NCBI RefSeq assembly: GCF_000006565.2
Contig: NC_031471.1
Location: 868,001-932,000, forward strand
Reading direction: 5' to 3'
Length of the DNA: 64,000 nucleotides
DNA from: Toxoplasma gondii ME49
Taxonomy: Eukaryota > Apicomplexa > Conoidasida > Eucoccidiorida > Sarcocystidae
The position numbers and the translations under genes are program-made. Numbering within the stretch: the first letter of the stretch is position 1; each line of letters opens with the position of its first letter. Positions 13,101-24,100 of this stretch are shown in pieces. The notes beneath the pieces are model-generated. The model was not told the origin of the DNA and searched no databases. It saw only the letters and a program-made list of their open reading frames with translations.

Positions 13101-15491
13101 TCTTCCCTCTCTTCCTTTCGCCTGTGCCCGCACCGAGAGAAAGGTCGAAAGTCGTCTCTCGTCCTCCAAAGAATGGGCGACCCTAGCTGTTTTCTGTAGC
13201 CGTCGCCACGCTGGAACAACGATCCCGACGCTTTTGTAAGGACCGCTTCTTCGCATGCAGTAGCTTGAGAGTCTTCTTCTCCCGACCTCGCGTGTGTCTC
13301 CTGTTTCTGTCGCCTCGAGGCTTCTCCCCGCCTCTTTTTTCTTCTCTCTCTTCCAGCCTCGCGACCCGCGTCTGGTCTGCACTGTTACCTTTTTTTACGC
13401 TTTCACATGCTTCTGGCTTCGCATCTGCCTCGCAGTGCATGCATGCGTTCGCCATACACTGAATGTTTTCCAAGCTTCTCCTCCTCAAACACACACACGC
13501 ATCCCCGCGCGCATCTGTTTCCCACTTCAGCCGCCTTGCCGTCTGCTTCGTTTGCTTGTGAAACTCCCCGTCTTCTCCTCTCTTCACAGCCTCCACTCCA
13601 GTGCCGCGCTCGAGTTGTCACTCGTTCGCTTCTCGCCCTGTCTCTGTTTCAGCAGTGGAGGCGCGCCCGGCTGTTTGCGGCTACGTGTAGCACGGCTGCT
13701 TGCGCGGACGTCTTCCTCTCTTCTCCCGGCCTTGCGATTCCGTTCGTCTTTCTGGACGAAGCCACACAGGCACCGGAGACTCAGGTTGTCTCCATCTTGT
13801 CGCGCTTCGCCTCGCAGCGTCTCCTCCAAGTTGGAGACTGTAACCAACTGCCGCCCGTCGTCAAGTTTCCGCGAGTTCCGTTCTGCTCCTCCTTCTTCTC
13901 CCGCGTGCTCCCCACTCTCTTGAAGCAAGAACGGCGCGCTGCGGCGAAGGACGCGGAGACGCGGGCATGCCAAAGAGCCAAAGGGACAGGGCCTTTCCCC
14001 TCCGTTTCGCAGCCCAACGGCGAGGCGGGGAGAGACGAAGGCGAAGGTGACGGCGGTGGACATGGGACAGCCTCTCTTCTCGGCCTGGAAGAGACAAGCG
14101 AGAAGCAGGCCACTGCGGATCTGAAGAAGCGAGCGAGAAGAAAGAAGCCGAAGCCTGTGTCGCGAGACAGCGGCGAGAGTGGGCGAGAAGCTTCTTCGGG
14201 GTCGCCGCCGCGCTCTGTGTCTTCGCGGTCTCGAGGCGCCTCGCGCTTCTGCAGTGCCGTTTTGTTTTTGAGGTCGCAGTATCGCTGCCACCCTGTGATT
14301 GGCCGGCTCTGCAGTCGACTCTTTTACGGCGAGGACTACGTGAAGAACGGTGTGTCAGAACTCGCGAGGCTCCCTCCTCTCCCCTCCTCGTTCCGCGGGC
14401 CTCTCTGCTGCGTAAGCATCCGCGACAGTCTCGAACGTCGAGAGGGCAAGAGCTTTGTCAACTGGAAAGAGGCCTTTGTCGTCGCGTCCATCATCCAGAA
14501 TCTCCTAAAATCGTCTTCCATCTTCGAGTTGAAACAACGAATGGACCCCTCAACAGACGTTCTCTCTCCTCAGTCAGTGTCTCTCTCTGGTTCCCTGGCT
14601 TCTCCTCTTGCTTCTCCTCTCGCTTCTCCTGTCGCCGCTTCTATTCTCACTTCTTCTCTCTCGTCTTCTCTCTCTTCTTCGTGTTCTTCTTCTCTCGCTT
14701 CTTCGCTGGCGTCGTCTTTCACAGCGCGACGGCTGCATGCGTCGGATGTTGGAGTGATCTGTTTGTATCGGAGCCAAGTCGCATGCGTCGAGAGTGCCCT
14801 GAAGAAAGTGCTCCCAGCCGCGGTCGTGAAGGAAATTCAGATCTCGACCGTCGACGCATTTCAGGGAGGCGAGAAGGAGGTAGTTCTGCTCTCCTGCGTG
14901 AGGACGACGGCAGCGTTTCTCGAGCGCAGAGCCGAGAGAGAACAGAACAGCTTCAGACGAGCAGGCCCAGGCCAAGTTCCGGCGCGCCCGCCGGCTCCCG
15001 ACGAAGCGGGAGGAGCGCCGAACCACGTGTACGTACACCAGGAACTGCATGCAAGGCCGGGCACACCCTTAAGCTGCGCAGAGACGGGAGAAGGCAAGTT
15101 CCATATACAGGGGAAAGGCGAAGCGGTCAGTGGGCCAGAGGCAGGTCCCCGAAACGCGCGGCAAAACCTGTGGAGCGTTTCGCGTTCGGCCACAGCGAAA
15201 CAGCAGGCGAGCTGCAGTTCTGGCGGCCAGGAGGGAGCTTTGAAGCGGAAGGGAAGCGCAGAGAGCGAGTTAGTAGGCACTCTTCGTCTTTTGCAGGACG
15301 ACCCGGGGGAGGCGGACGGAGGCGGAGGGAGCGCCGACAAAGGGAAGGACTTTGTCAACTGCAGGAAAAGGATGAACGTCGCGTTCAGCCGGGCAAGACG
15401 GCAACTCGTGATCGTCAGTCATCAGGCGCTCTTTCAGAGCGACCCCGCTTGGCGTGAGGTCTGGAACTCGAGCGTCAAACTCTTTCTTTGA
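1130..15491 (+). CDS. ZGRF1-like protein: DUF2439 domain plus SF1 (Upf1-like) helicase, 11 exons
   Basis: Predicted exons are 1130-1365, 2329-4829, 5241-5497, 5861-6035, 6551-6723, 7415-7817, 8410-8729, 9476-9742, 10496-11718, 12579-13023 and 13653-15491. Every junction is GT-AG and in phase, giving 7839 nt and about 2612 aa. Residues 9-30 carry the DUF2439 signature (CTYTSQKTKKAKSWKDG), as in human ZGRF1, yeast Mte1 and fission-yeast Dbl2. The C-terminal 1100 residues hold the helicase: Q-motif-like NDEQQ, Walker A GVFGAGKSS near residue 1835, motif Ia CVTNAALDS, motif II LDEA near 2034, motif III GDCNQLPP, QYRCHP, motif V TVDAFQGGEKE and motif VI RMNVAFSRARRQ just before the stop. Exons 6 and 7 also resemble the ZGRF1 pre-helicase region (RGDLWAV). 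The GVFGAGKS P-loop favours ZGRF1 over Upf1 or Senataxin. By family, the role is nuclear: remodelling recombination intermediates such as D-loops. Exon 2 is mostly low-complexity Ser/Glu/Arg sequence. The ATG at 1130 has a good AAATGG context. An extra exon within 8730-9475 cannot be excluded. Confidence 0.88.
1159..1170. repeat. Dispersed palindrome GTGTACGTACAC
   Basis: This perfect 12-bp palindrome lies within the coding sequence for the DUF2439 signature and encodes its CTYT residues. It belongs to the dispersed family described in the findings. Confidence 0.6.
2899..2910. repeat. Dispersed palindrome GTGTACATACAC
   Basis: A near-perfect member of the GGTGTAnnTACACC family inside exon 2 of the ZGRF1-like gene. 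It encodes CTYT within low-complexity protein. Confidence 0.55.
3078..3091. repeat. Dispersed palindrome GGTGTCGATACACC
   Basis: A 14-bp family member with six-base inverted arms (one mismatched pair), inside exon 2 of the ZGRF1-like gene. Confidence 0.55.
3936..4092 (+). repeat. Ser-coding TCT/TCG/TCC tract in exon 2
   Basis: About 150 bp of imperfect TCN triplets in exon 2 of the ZGRF1-like gene encode an almost pure Ser stretch. No regular longer unit is evident. The tract is coding because no splice sites flank it and the frame stays open on both sides. A similar Ser tract lies at about 14580-14720 in the last exon, between helicase motifs. Confidence 0.7.
5622..5635. repeat. Dispersed palindrome GGTGTAGATACACC
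   Basis: A family member in intron 3 of the ZGRF1-like gene, 25 bp before a (TA)n/(TG)n microsatellite at about 5660-5716. Confidence 0.55.
6034..6045. repeat. Palindrome GTGTACGTACAC overlapping a splice donor
   Basis: A perfect palindrome spanning the predicted exon 4/intron 4 boundary of the ZGRF1-like gene. The exon ends at 6035, and the donor GTACGT is the inner part of the palindrome. Confidence 0.5.
6866..7048. repeat. AT-rich microsatellite in intron 5 of the ZGRF1-like gene
   Basis: About 180 bp consisting almost only of TA, with short TTATAT and TGTATA interruptions. It lies wholly within the 6724-7414 intron. Both strands appear open only because the repeat lacks stop codons in some frames. 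Confidence 0.85.
8774..8868. repeat. AT-rich (TATG/TACA)n microsatellite
   Basis: About 95 bp of TACATA/TATGTA-type simple sequence in intron 7 of the ZGRF1-like gene, just downstream of the donor at 8730. A purine-rich GAGA tract (about 8230-8326) lies in the preceding intron. Confidence 0.8.
15027..15038. repeat. Dispersed palindrome GTGTACGTACAC
   Basis: A perfect 12-bp palindrome in the last exon of the ZGRF1-like gene. It encodes VYVH in a low-complexity insert between helicase motifs V and VI. Confidence 0.55.
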
Positions 15492-18187
15492 GGAGCAAGG
15501 GGGATTGGCACTGCGATCGTGCTCTGCGTCTCGGCTTCGCTGCGCGTCGCCAGCCAGGCCTTTGCTCAAGAGTCGTCTGTTGTTGGCGCCTCCAGAGAAG
15601 GCCGCAGAAGGTCATGGCTGCGCAGAGAGACTCTCCAGCGCGTGTATCGAATTCCAGGAACGCTCTCAGACTGTCAGCTTCTCTTCTGCAAGTCACACCG
15701 TCTCTGGTGAACTCTGGCGCGGCCGCCACACTGTGGTAGTTGCCTCAAACACGAATGCACTCAGTCACTGTAAACGGCAACGAGACTTCTCTTCAGAGCT
15801 CCCGACTGTAGCAGAAGTTGGCGTCTGCCCGATACCTTTCTTTCGCGTGACCTCGACGACCGGATCGCTCCACAGGGCCCCGCCTCATGGAAGTTCCTCT
15901 GTCAGTAGAGTCCCACAGATACCACTCCGGTGCAGAAGAGACAGGGTTACACTGCTCTAGCCTTCGTCCATTTATCTACTCGCATGTCAGTTTCTGCATA
16001 TACAGAGGTGTTGAGACAGTGAGGCTTTAGGTCTACAGGGGTGTACAATCCTGTACAAGTCTACAAATGATATGACGCGCACGTAAATATATATATACAT
16101 ATATATAAATAAGTATATATATATGTATAAATGTGTATAAAAATGCATATAAATATGTATAAAAATATATGTAAATATGTATAAAAATGTATATAAATGC
16201 TTTTAAAATATGCATAAAAATATATATAAAAATATATGTAAATATATGTACGTAGGGTGGCATTCATAGATGTCGATCTGTGTGTGCGGCTTCTGCTGAG
16301 GAAGCGCATGTGCCTGTTCTAGGTGACAGTGTCTACGCATGTTTGTGTGTCTGTAGAAGTGGAAACGATTCCGTACAAAAGGAGAATATTAGAAAAGCTG
16401 GATTTCCTGGGAAAGGATCAGAATGCCTCAACACTTGAGACTGAAACTCTTTTCTGTTTTTCTGCTCGCACGCTGGGGGGTCGACCGACTCTTGATTGGC
16501 CGAGTTGCAGGGCTCAGACAAGGCAGATTCGAACAGGAAAACGCAGAATGCGCCGCTTAGTCAGAGAAAGTTTAAATAAAAGACTGCCGCCTACGGTAGA
16601 GACAAGACGCAGACTGAGGACAGCGAGAGTCTGTTGAAACTCGACGCCAGGTAAACCGAGTGGCGCCTGAAGCTCGAGTCATAGCGGTAAGAAGGAAACA
16701 GATTCTTAAGTATTTTCCACCAGTTCAGGTATCCAGCGCTTCCAGTGCGTATGTGTGTTTTATTTTCTATCCTTTCGAGAAGCAACGTACAACATCATCG
16801 AAGCGAATGGGGTCTGGAGAGCGCTGAAAATGCTCCACGCTTCGACAGAGGCTCTCCTCCTCTCTGGCGCTTCGGACTTCCCCGTCTCGTCAGTAGGGCG
16901 TGTGAACAACCTACGCTTTCACTCTACTTTATTTGGGGCAGAGAACGCGTTTGCGGAAAGAAGCGAGTGCGGCGGAGAAAGAAAGAACCGCGGCGGCCTC
17001 GCAGGCAGACGTCTCGACGTCTCGAGATCGGGAGCCAGGAGGCGCTTCGGGTGTCACTGCGCCTCGGCAAATGCGAGGAAGAGCCATTTTGCTCGCTTTC
17101 TTCTATAGTGGCTCAGGTCCTTCGGGCACAGCGTCCAGTCTTCGGCGAAACCTCTGGGGAAACGCGCCGAAGAGCCTCTGCTCCCTGCATTTTTCGCAGC
17201 CGAGACCGGCGCGGTGTTCCCCAAGAAAAAAGAGCGATGCAACTTGGCAGAGAGAAGGAGGGAGGGGGTTGAAGACAACAGCGCTCGCTGTGTCGTTTGT
17301 CTTCTTTCCGGCCTCTTCGCCTCCTTTTCCCCTCCTGGAGCTCACGAAAAGGCACAAAGATACGCGCTTCTTCATTCTGGAAAACACTGGAAGAGAGAAG
17401 CGTCTCCTTCCTCCACATTTTCCGGTTCTTTTTGGCGCGGCCATACAAGTTCCCTCCCGCGTGTCTCCTCTCTCTAAGCCAACAAACCGCCCGCCTCAGT
17501 GCCTCGACGCACACCGCCTTTCAAGTTCGTTTGCGTCTTCGGTTTTCGGCTTTTTCTTTAAACTCGAGTTCCCTGCTCTTCCGGCCTTGTCTCCTTTCCT
17601 TTCGCCGTTCTTTTTTCCTCTCGCTTTTCGTTTTCGTCCTTTTTTTCCTCGGCGACATCGCGCGTGCAGGCCACTCTCGCAGCTTTTGCCCCCCCCCCCC
17701 TCATGCGAGGTTGCGGACCTGGTCGTCGGTTTCCTCAACTCTTGTGCGAGAGGAATTCTTTTTTAGCCGCCCAGATTCTCTGTCCTTGCCAGTTTCTCTC
17801 CGCCGAAACAGTTTTGGCGTTTCTTCTTGCCACCCTGAAAAGTCGCCTGTCTTCAACGATCCGCCGCGCCCGCCCAGCCCCCGGAGCGCATGTAGCGCTG
17901 TATGTACACCGCAAAACTGCGTTTTCACTCGGCGACGAGGAAACGCCGTTTCGGTTTCTCGACGTTTGTCTATTCTCTCGTTTCGTTCTAAGTCTCCTTT
18001 GTCACTGCCGCCCTCCTCTGAGGCGAGCTGGATGAGAGGAAGAGGATGGCAAGGAAGCAGAGGCGAACGACAAGCACAAAGGGCAACCCAGAGGCTCCGA
18101 GTAGAGGCGAGCATCCCAAGAAGGTCGGTTTCCATGGAGGAGAGGACGCCGAACTGAAAAAACGTACCTTTTTTCGAGAGAGCGACC
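15492..18187. other. Intergenic region between the ZGRF1-like and BRCT-like genes
   Basis: This region should hold the 3' UTR of the upstream gene and the promoter and 5' UTR of the downstream gene, which run in the same direction. It contains an AT-rich microsatellite at 16086-16250 and a C12 run at 17689-17700. The open frames at 16745-18157 overlap in all three frames, show no domain and have no splice signals in phase with the next gene. Confidence 0.5.
16086..16250. repeat. AT-rich (ATATATAAATGTATAA)-type microsatellite
   Basis: About 165 bp of TA-rich simple sequence with interspersed TGTATAAA and ATGCATAAA units, in the 15.5-18.2 kb intergenic region. Confidence 0.85.
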
Positions 18188-21100
18188 ATGGCTTTCACAT
18201 CTGCGAACCATCGCGAGGAGTTCTCTTGCTCCTCTCACTCCTATTCTGGGTATTCGCCGTCTTTCCACTCTTCTCTCGCCTATGATCTCTCTTCCTCTCT
18301 CAGTCCCGGCGGCTGTTCTTCGCCTGTGCCGCCTCTGCTGCCTTCTTCTCTCCTCGACTCTCCCTCACTTTCTTCTTCTTCTCTTCTCCCCCCACCCCTC
18401 TGCGTCGGCTTCTCGCCGGGGTCCTCTTCTCTCTCTTCGCACATCTCGCAAGCGTCTTCCCCTTCTTCTTTCTCTTCCCTTCCTCTCGGCGTCGCCTCGC
18501 CTCCGCTGCCACTCACTCCGTGTGCGAACGACTCGCCTCCGCCGTGTTCGCCTCCCTTCTCTTCTTCTCCCCTCTCTTCCTCTTCCCCCTCGCCGGGCGC
18601 TTCTTCTCTCCTCTCCTCTTCTCTCCCGCCGGCGGCCTTCTCGCCTTCAGGCGCTACGCCTTCTTACGCCTTTGCTGCTCTTGCGTCCGCCGCTTCTTCG
18701 CTTTCTTCGCTCCCTCCTCTCGGCTCTTCTTCGCAGCCGGCGCCCCTGACGGCTGAGGAGATCCGCGCTCTTCCCTTTCTCTGCAGTCGGGTGTACGTCG
18801 AGTTCAGCGCAGACGCTGCTCTGCCTCCGGAGGTTCGCCTCGCGCTGCGGTACCCTCACGGCTACGAACTCGGCGTTTCAGGGAAGAAACCAAAGGTCGG
18901 AAAACTCGAACAAGTCGCGAAGCCTGAGAAAGGCCGCGAGGCGCGTCCACGCAGATACAAGGCAGAAGATGTGAAGGAAAACGCAGGCGCCAATGCAGCG
19001 AAACATCGAAAAGAGAGCGGAGGCCCAGATGCAGACAAGCACACACAAGGTGAGAACCAAAAGATGTCGAGAGCCAAAAGGCGAATGTTTTTCACACAGA
19101 GGGAATCTTGGATCTGGTGAGCAAAGACCCTCCAGACCTGAGTCGGCGGCCAACCTGTGGAGAGGACGAGAGGCAGAGGCAAAGATCTGAAACCACGAGA
19201 AAGACAAAGGAGTGTGAGAGAGCGAAGGCGAACAAAGGGATGAGTCCAGCTGAGAGACACTCAAGAGGAGAAGTCGTGGAGAAGGAAAAGAAGGGCAGAA
19301 ACAGGAAGGGATAATGGGAAGCCAGACAGAGAGGAACAAGTTGAGGATAGCGAGAAGAAGCTACCGGTGAGTGAGGCGAGACATGAAGCGGTAGAGAGAA
19401 GCGAAGGCGAATCACTTTCTCGCTGTCTCTGGGGTGTCTCGACTTTGCTTCGAGATCTGTTCCGCTGTCCCCTTCTCTCTCTTTTCTGCAGCATTGGTCC
19501 TGCAAAAGCACGGAGACCCGCCAGTTTCTTCTGCTTGTCCGACGCGCGACAAAAGGGGAAGAAACGCATGCTTGTGCGACGGATGCCGCCTCGCACGAGC
19601 ACTCGAAGAGGCGTCAAGTCTGTTGAGACCCTTTGGCCTGTCAATTGTGAAAAATGCAAAGTTCTTTCAACAACCTTCTTCCTCGACCTCGCAGCTGTGT
19701 CCACCGCGTCCTCCCGCGGCTCTGCCTCCTCCCGCGTCAGCGTTCTCTCTTCCTCAAGTTCCTGGCCTCTCGTCAACGCACAATCATGAAACCGGACTCG
19801 CGATCGTTCCTTACTCGCCTTCTTCTCTCTCTGTCTGTTCGCCTTTTCCCCAGGCGTCTTGCCCGTCTCTTCCTTCCCCTCCGTTCTCGTCTCCGCACTC
19901 GTCTTTGCGGTGTACGGACGCTGCGACCGTCGTGTGTACAGACCCCGAAAAGTTCTTTGCGGCGTCTGTACACCCGGCAGGTTCGCGGGTGTCCCGAGTC
20001 TCTGCTTTCGCCTCTCCTGCCTCTTCCTCGCCGTCGCTTCCTCTCGATCTTCTGCAAGAGGTAGTGACAGAAGTAAAGAAGGCTTTGACTTCGTACGTTT
20101 TGCGGGGGAAACCACCCGCAGCTCCTGTTGGGTCTGCTCGTACCTCGCTCTCTCTCAGGTCGAAGTCTGCCGTTGGCTGTGTCTCTTCCTTCGCGTTCGG
20201 TCCGCATGCTCCCGGCTCGCGGCTGTCAGACGCCTCCCAGATTCGCGTCAGACTCGCCGCATCATCTCGTCCTGCTTTTCACTCTTCTTCCTCACACTCA
20301 GCCTCTCCCGCCTGCAGCGAAAAGGTGCCAGAAAGGCAGGGGGGGGGACGCAGCGACGTCGAGGAAGAGAAGAGAGGCTTTTACTCAGCGGGCGAGAGGA
20401 AACCTGGACAGAAGACGCGGAAGGAGGAAGACAGCAGCATGTTCGACACGGACGCAGACACCATGGAGGGATGGATCGACGCAATCATTCAGCTTCACGA
20501 CATCCAAAACGAAGAACGACAGGCGCTTGTCGTCACGAATCACTACGCGGGGATCTTCTCCAGCAAGCGCGTCGTTCTAACCTACACAAGCCACGAATTC
20601 AGGTGAGACCAACACAGAGAGGAGCTCAGGCGGGGGGAAACAGCCGGGCGGACGAGAGAAGAAAACGACAGAAGAACAAGCGAAGGAAGGGAGCAGAAGG
20701 AGGAAGAGGAAGACGGAGGAGAGCGAAGAGAAGAAATCAAGGACGGAACGTAGGAAGATTCTGTCCTCGCCTACAGAAAGCATGGGAATCAGATGCTCTG
20801 TCTGCAGTAGCTGCCGAATCGCATGCAGACGAAACGTATTCTTTTGTGTGGGGTGTCGCCTGCAGGAATCTTCTGTTGAAAGATCCGAGTTTGAGCTTTT
20901 CTTCCCTGTACGGTCCGAGGCTCGCGCCCGACGTCTCGCCGCTTTCAAGTGCAGCTGTCACCTCACCTTCTCTGTCTTCAGCTGCTTGGATGGCTACACA
21001 GAAAAAGACGAGAGGCGTCGTGAACGAGATACTTCAGCTGGTGCCGGGCTTTGCTCTCAAAACGCTTTTCTTTGACGGTAAACTACGGACGGATTCCAGA

Positions 21101-24100
21101 ACGCATGCGTGCTCGACCTTCTCGAACTGTTTGCTCTGTCTATGCAGCATCTTTCTCTTGCTTCTGCTTCTCTCTCTCAAGTTCCGCCTCTGTCGCAAGC
21201 CCAGGGACATTAAGTCTTTGACGCATGCAGCATATCCACCTTCACACATGCATCCATGTCTCCATGTATATATAGAGAGAGATATAGATCTATAATTGTA
21301 CGTATATATACATATACATCATATATGCACTTGTGCATATATGTATCTGTATATGTAGGGATGTAGGTATGCAGACCGAGAGACTGAGAGTGAAGGAGCC
21401 CAAGGTAGCAAGCGATAAGCAAGCCATATAATATATATATATATATGTGTGTGGACTCGTCGCTCTGTGTTTTATTTCTGTTTTCTTAGGGGCTTATGCC
21501 GAAGTGAGGCCGCTTCTTCGGCTTCTTCGTCGTCTGGCGTCGTCGTCTCTTTCCGCGAGTGCGTCCTTAGGTGTGAATTCATTCTCTTCTTTCGCCTCCT
21601 TCAGAGAGGCTGCCAAGACGTCTTTGCCTTCGTTGAAGAAGCGAGAGAGAGAGAAACAGGACAGGAGCCGCGACGGTCGGCGGAGGCCGAGCGAAAAGGG
21701 GAAGAGCGAGGAGGAAACAGAGACGGAGACTGAACAGACGAGAGAAGAGAAGAAAGAGAGCCACTCCGACGCCTCTGCGTCGACGGGGCAGGATCGACCG
21801 GTTCTGACAAGACCTTTAAAGGTACGAGGTAGAACAAGAGCATCTCGCGACACCACGCGATACATCTTGACATTTACGCAAGTGCACCGCGGAACAAGAT
21901 TCCTCGAAAATACGTCAATGCTGTACTTTTCAAGCCTACATGGGTGTGTGTGTGGTAACACCCTCTGGAAACGGTGTCTGTACGGCCTGTGTGCTTTGAG
22001 GACTTGTTTTCATGAGATGCTTCTTGTCAGAGCATGTTTTCGGCTTACGCGACAGTGTGGGCGGCGCCTGTGGGTTGTCCCTGATTGCGTGCGTTCCCGG
22101 GTGTACATACACAGCTTCGTGTCAAGTTCAGAGAGCACCGGCCGGTCCGCGGGGTGTACAGACAGCACGGAGAGAGGGAGCGAAGCTTTCGAAACATGAC
22201 TGTGTGTGTAATGTGTCTGTGCCCTTGGTCTTTGCCTGCCGCTCACTCTCTCTCTGTCGCGGCATCTGCTTCCTGGTTTCCAGGTCCTGTTGTTGGTCGC
22301 GTCTTTCCCAGTGAGAAACAGCCGCGTGAGAGTCGCGCGTGCAGAAATCGACGACCGCGCTGTTGAGGATGTGACCACGAGACGCGTAAGCGTTTTTTCT
22401 GCTTGGCTGGAACGGATGCAATAACTTGTCTCGAAATCACCTCGGCGTTCTCGTTTTCTCGACCTATGTTCTACAGGGAGAGCCATGCGCCTCAACAGAC
22501 GAAAGTGCATGCCTCCTGTGGACGTCAACCTAGAGTAACTCTTCACAGTTCAGAGTTTGTCTCTCTAACAGAATGCGCAGAGAGTCTAGTGTGCATCCAA
22601 ATATACGTTCTCGTGAAATCCATCATGTGACATAGAGAAAACCATGCATGCTTGCTCTTGTCGCCTCGGAGACACAAGCATCCCTCTAGTGTCTGGTCTC
22701 CAATACATATCCACCTGTAAATCAATTCCACATAAAAATGTAGATATATATATGTATATGTACATGTGTATGGGTGTGTGTGTGTGTGAATCGACGTTCA
22801 ACGTTGACAAGTTGCTCTATGATGAGACAGCTCTCTCCGTTTGTCTCCTCCTGCCGCGCGTGGAATGCGTGCAACGACGCGGCATTTGCAGACGAAATAT
22901 AGTTTCTTCTGACCGTTTTTTTCAGGCGACTAAACGCGTGAAGATTCGAGGCTCGTTGCTTCCCCTCGGTCTCTCCCGCCTCCTTCGGGCCTTCTCCCTC
23001 CTCGGCGGAGTGTCTCTGTCTCCGGCGCCCGAGTGCCCCTGGCGCACGGGCGCGTTGGGCTCCAAACGCCCTGAGGAGGGCGCCGAGGCCGGGCCAGAGG
23101 TCCAGCGGCCGGAAAACAGAGATAGAAGCCTGGGGTCGAGCGAAGTCTCCAAGTGTCTCGTGCTCCCTGATTTGTCCCTTTTTTTCGTATATAAGCCGCA
23201 GCCGCATGCAGGGGCTCCCTTCGCAGATGAAGAGCTCCTGCTCTGCTCACCTCATCGCATGGTAAAAACTCAAAACAGCGGGAAAAAAGGAAGTTCGTCT
23301 AGAGAGATGCCATCTACAGAGTAGTGACCTTTCGATACTTAGGTGTGTCTCTTTTTCGTGTTTGTCAGTCTTCGCGTTTTCGCTTCTCCTTTAGTCGCCG
23401 CGAATGTGTGTCTCCTCACGTGCATGCGTGGGGTCCTGAGAGAAAGGTTGAGTCACTGGCTTTGAATTCCCTCGTTCGTTTCTTCCTTTTCACACGTTGT
23501 TCTCTTTTTTCATTCCCTAGATGTTTGTTCTCTGTTTCCACGTATTCTCTCCGGTTTTCTGTTCTCTCTTTGAGTTCTCTTTGCTTCGCGTTCTCCGTTT
23601 TCAGGCCTGGCGACAATTCGGGCTTCTCGGAGGCCTTCTGAAAGAGAAGCTGCCTCTCGTCTACGAGCGCATGCGTTCTCTTTTCCCTCCGGCGTCATGG
23701 CGTTTCTCTCCAGAAGGCGTCGACCAACGGGGCGTGGTTAAGCAAGGTAAACGTCAAAAAACAATATTTTCCAAAAACATTCAACGTGGAGTAGAATCCG
23801 TGTTGTTTCCTCGTATAGAAATACTGGCTTTCCATCAAGAGACGACTTCTGAGCTCGAGTTTTCGTTGTTACTGTAGCTCGTTGCAATGCCACAGGATTC
23901 ATGGTGCGTGGAGTGTCTCTCTACGCCGCTGCGCCGCGAGCGCTAGGAAGCGAGGAGAGAGAGAACCAGAATCTGACGGAGAAATACAGTCGGGGAGAGA
24001 AAGCAATAGCAAACGATAGTGACATCTGAGAGCGAAGGAATCTGTAAACGAGAGGCGAGAAATTCAACAACAGAAGAATTCCTCCGACGTCTGTTGAGAG

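Noticed and set aside
12579..15491. Upf1, Senataxin or Aquarius as the identity of the helicase
   Set aside because: The P-loop is GVFGAGKS rather than GPPGTGKT. The DUF2439 exon and the pre-helicase region match ZGRF1, and no Upf1 CH domain is present.
16745..18157. Open frames of 175-286 codons before the BRCT-like gene
   Set aside because: The frames overlap each other, are Arg/Ser-rich from base composition, and none connects in phase to the exon starting at 18188.
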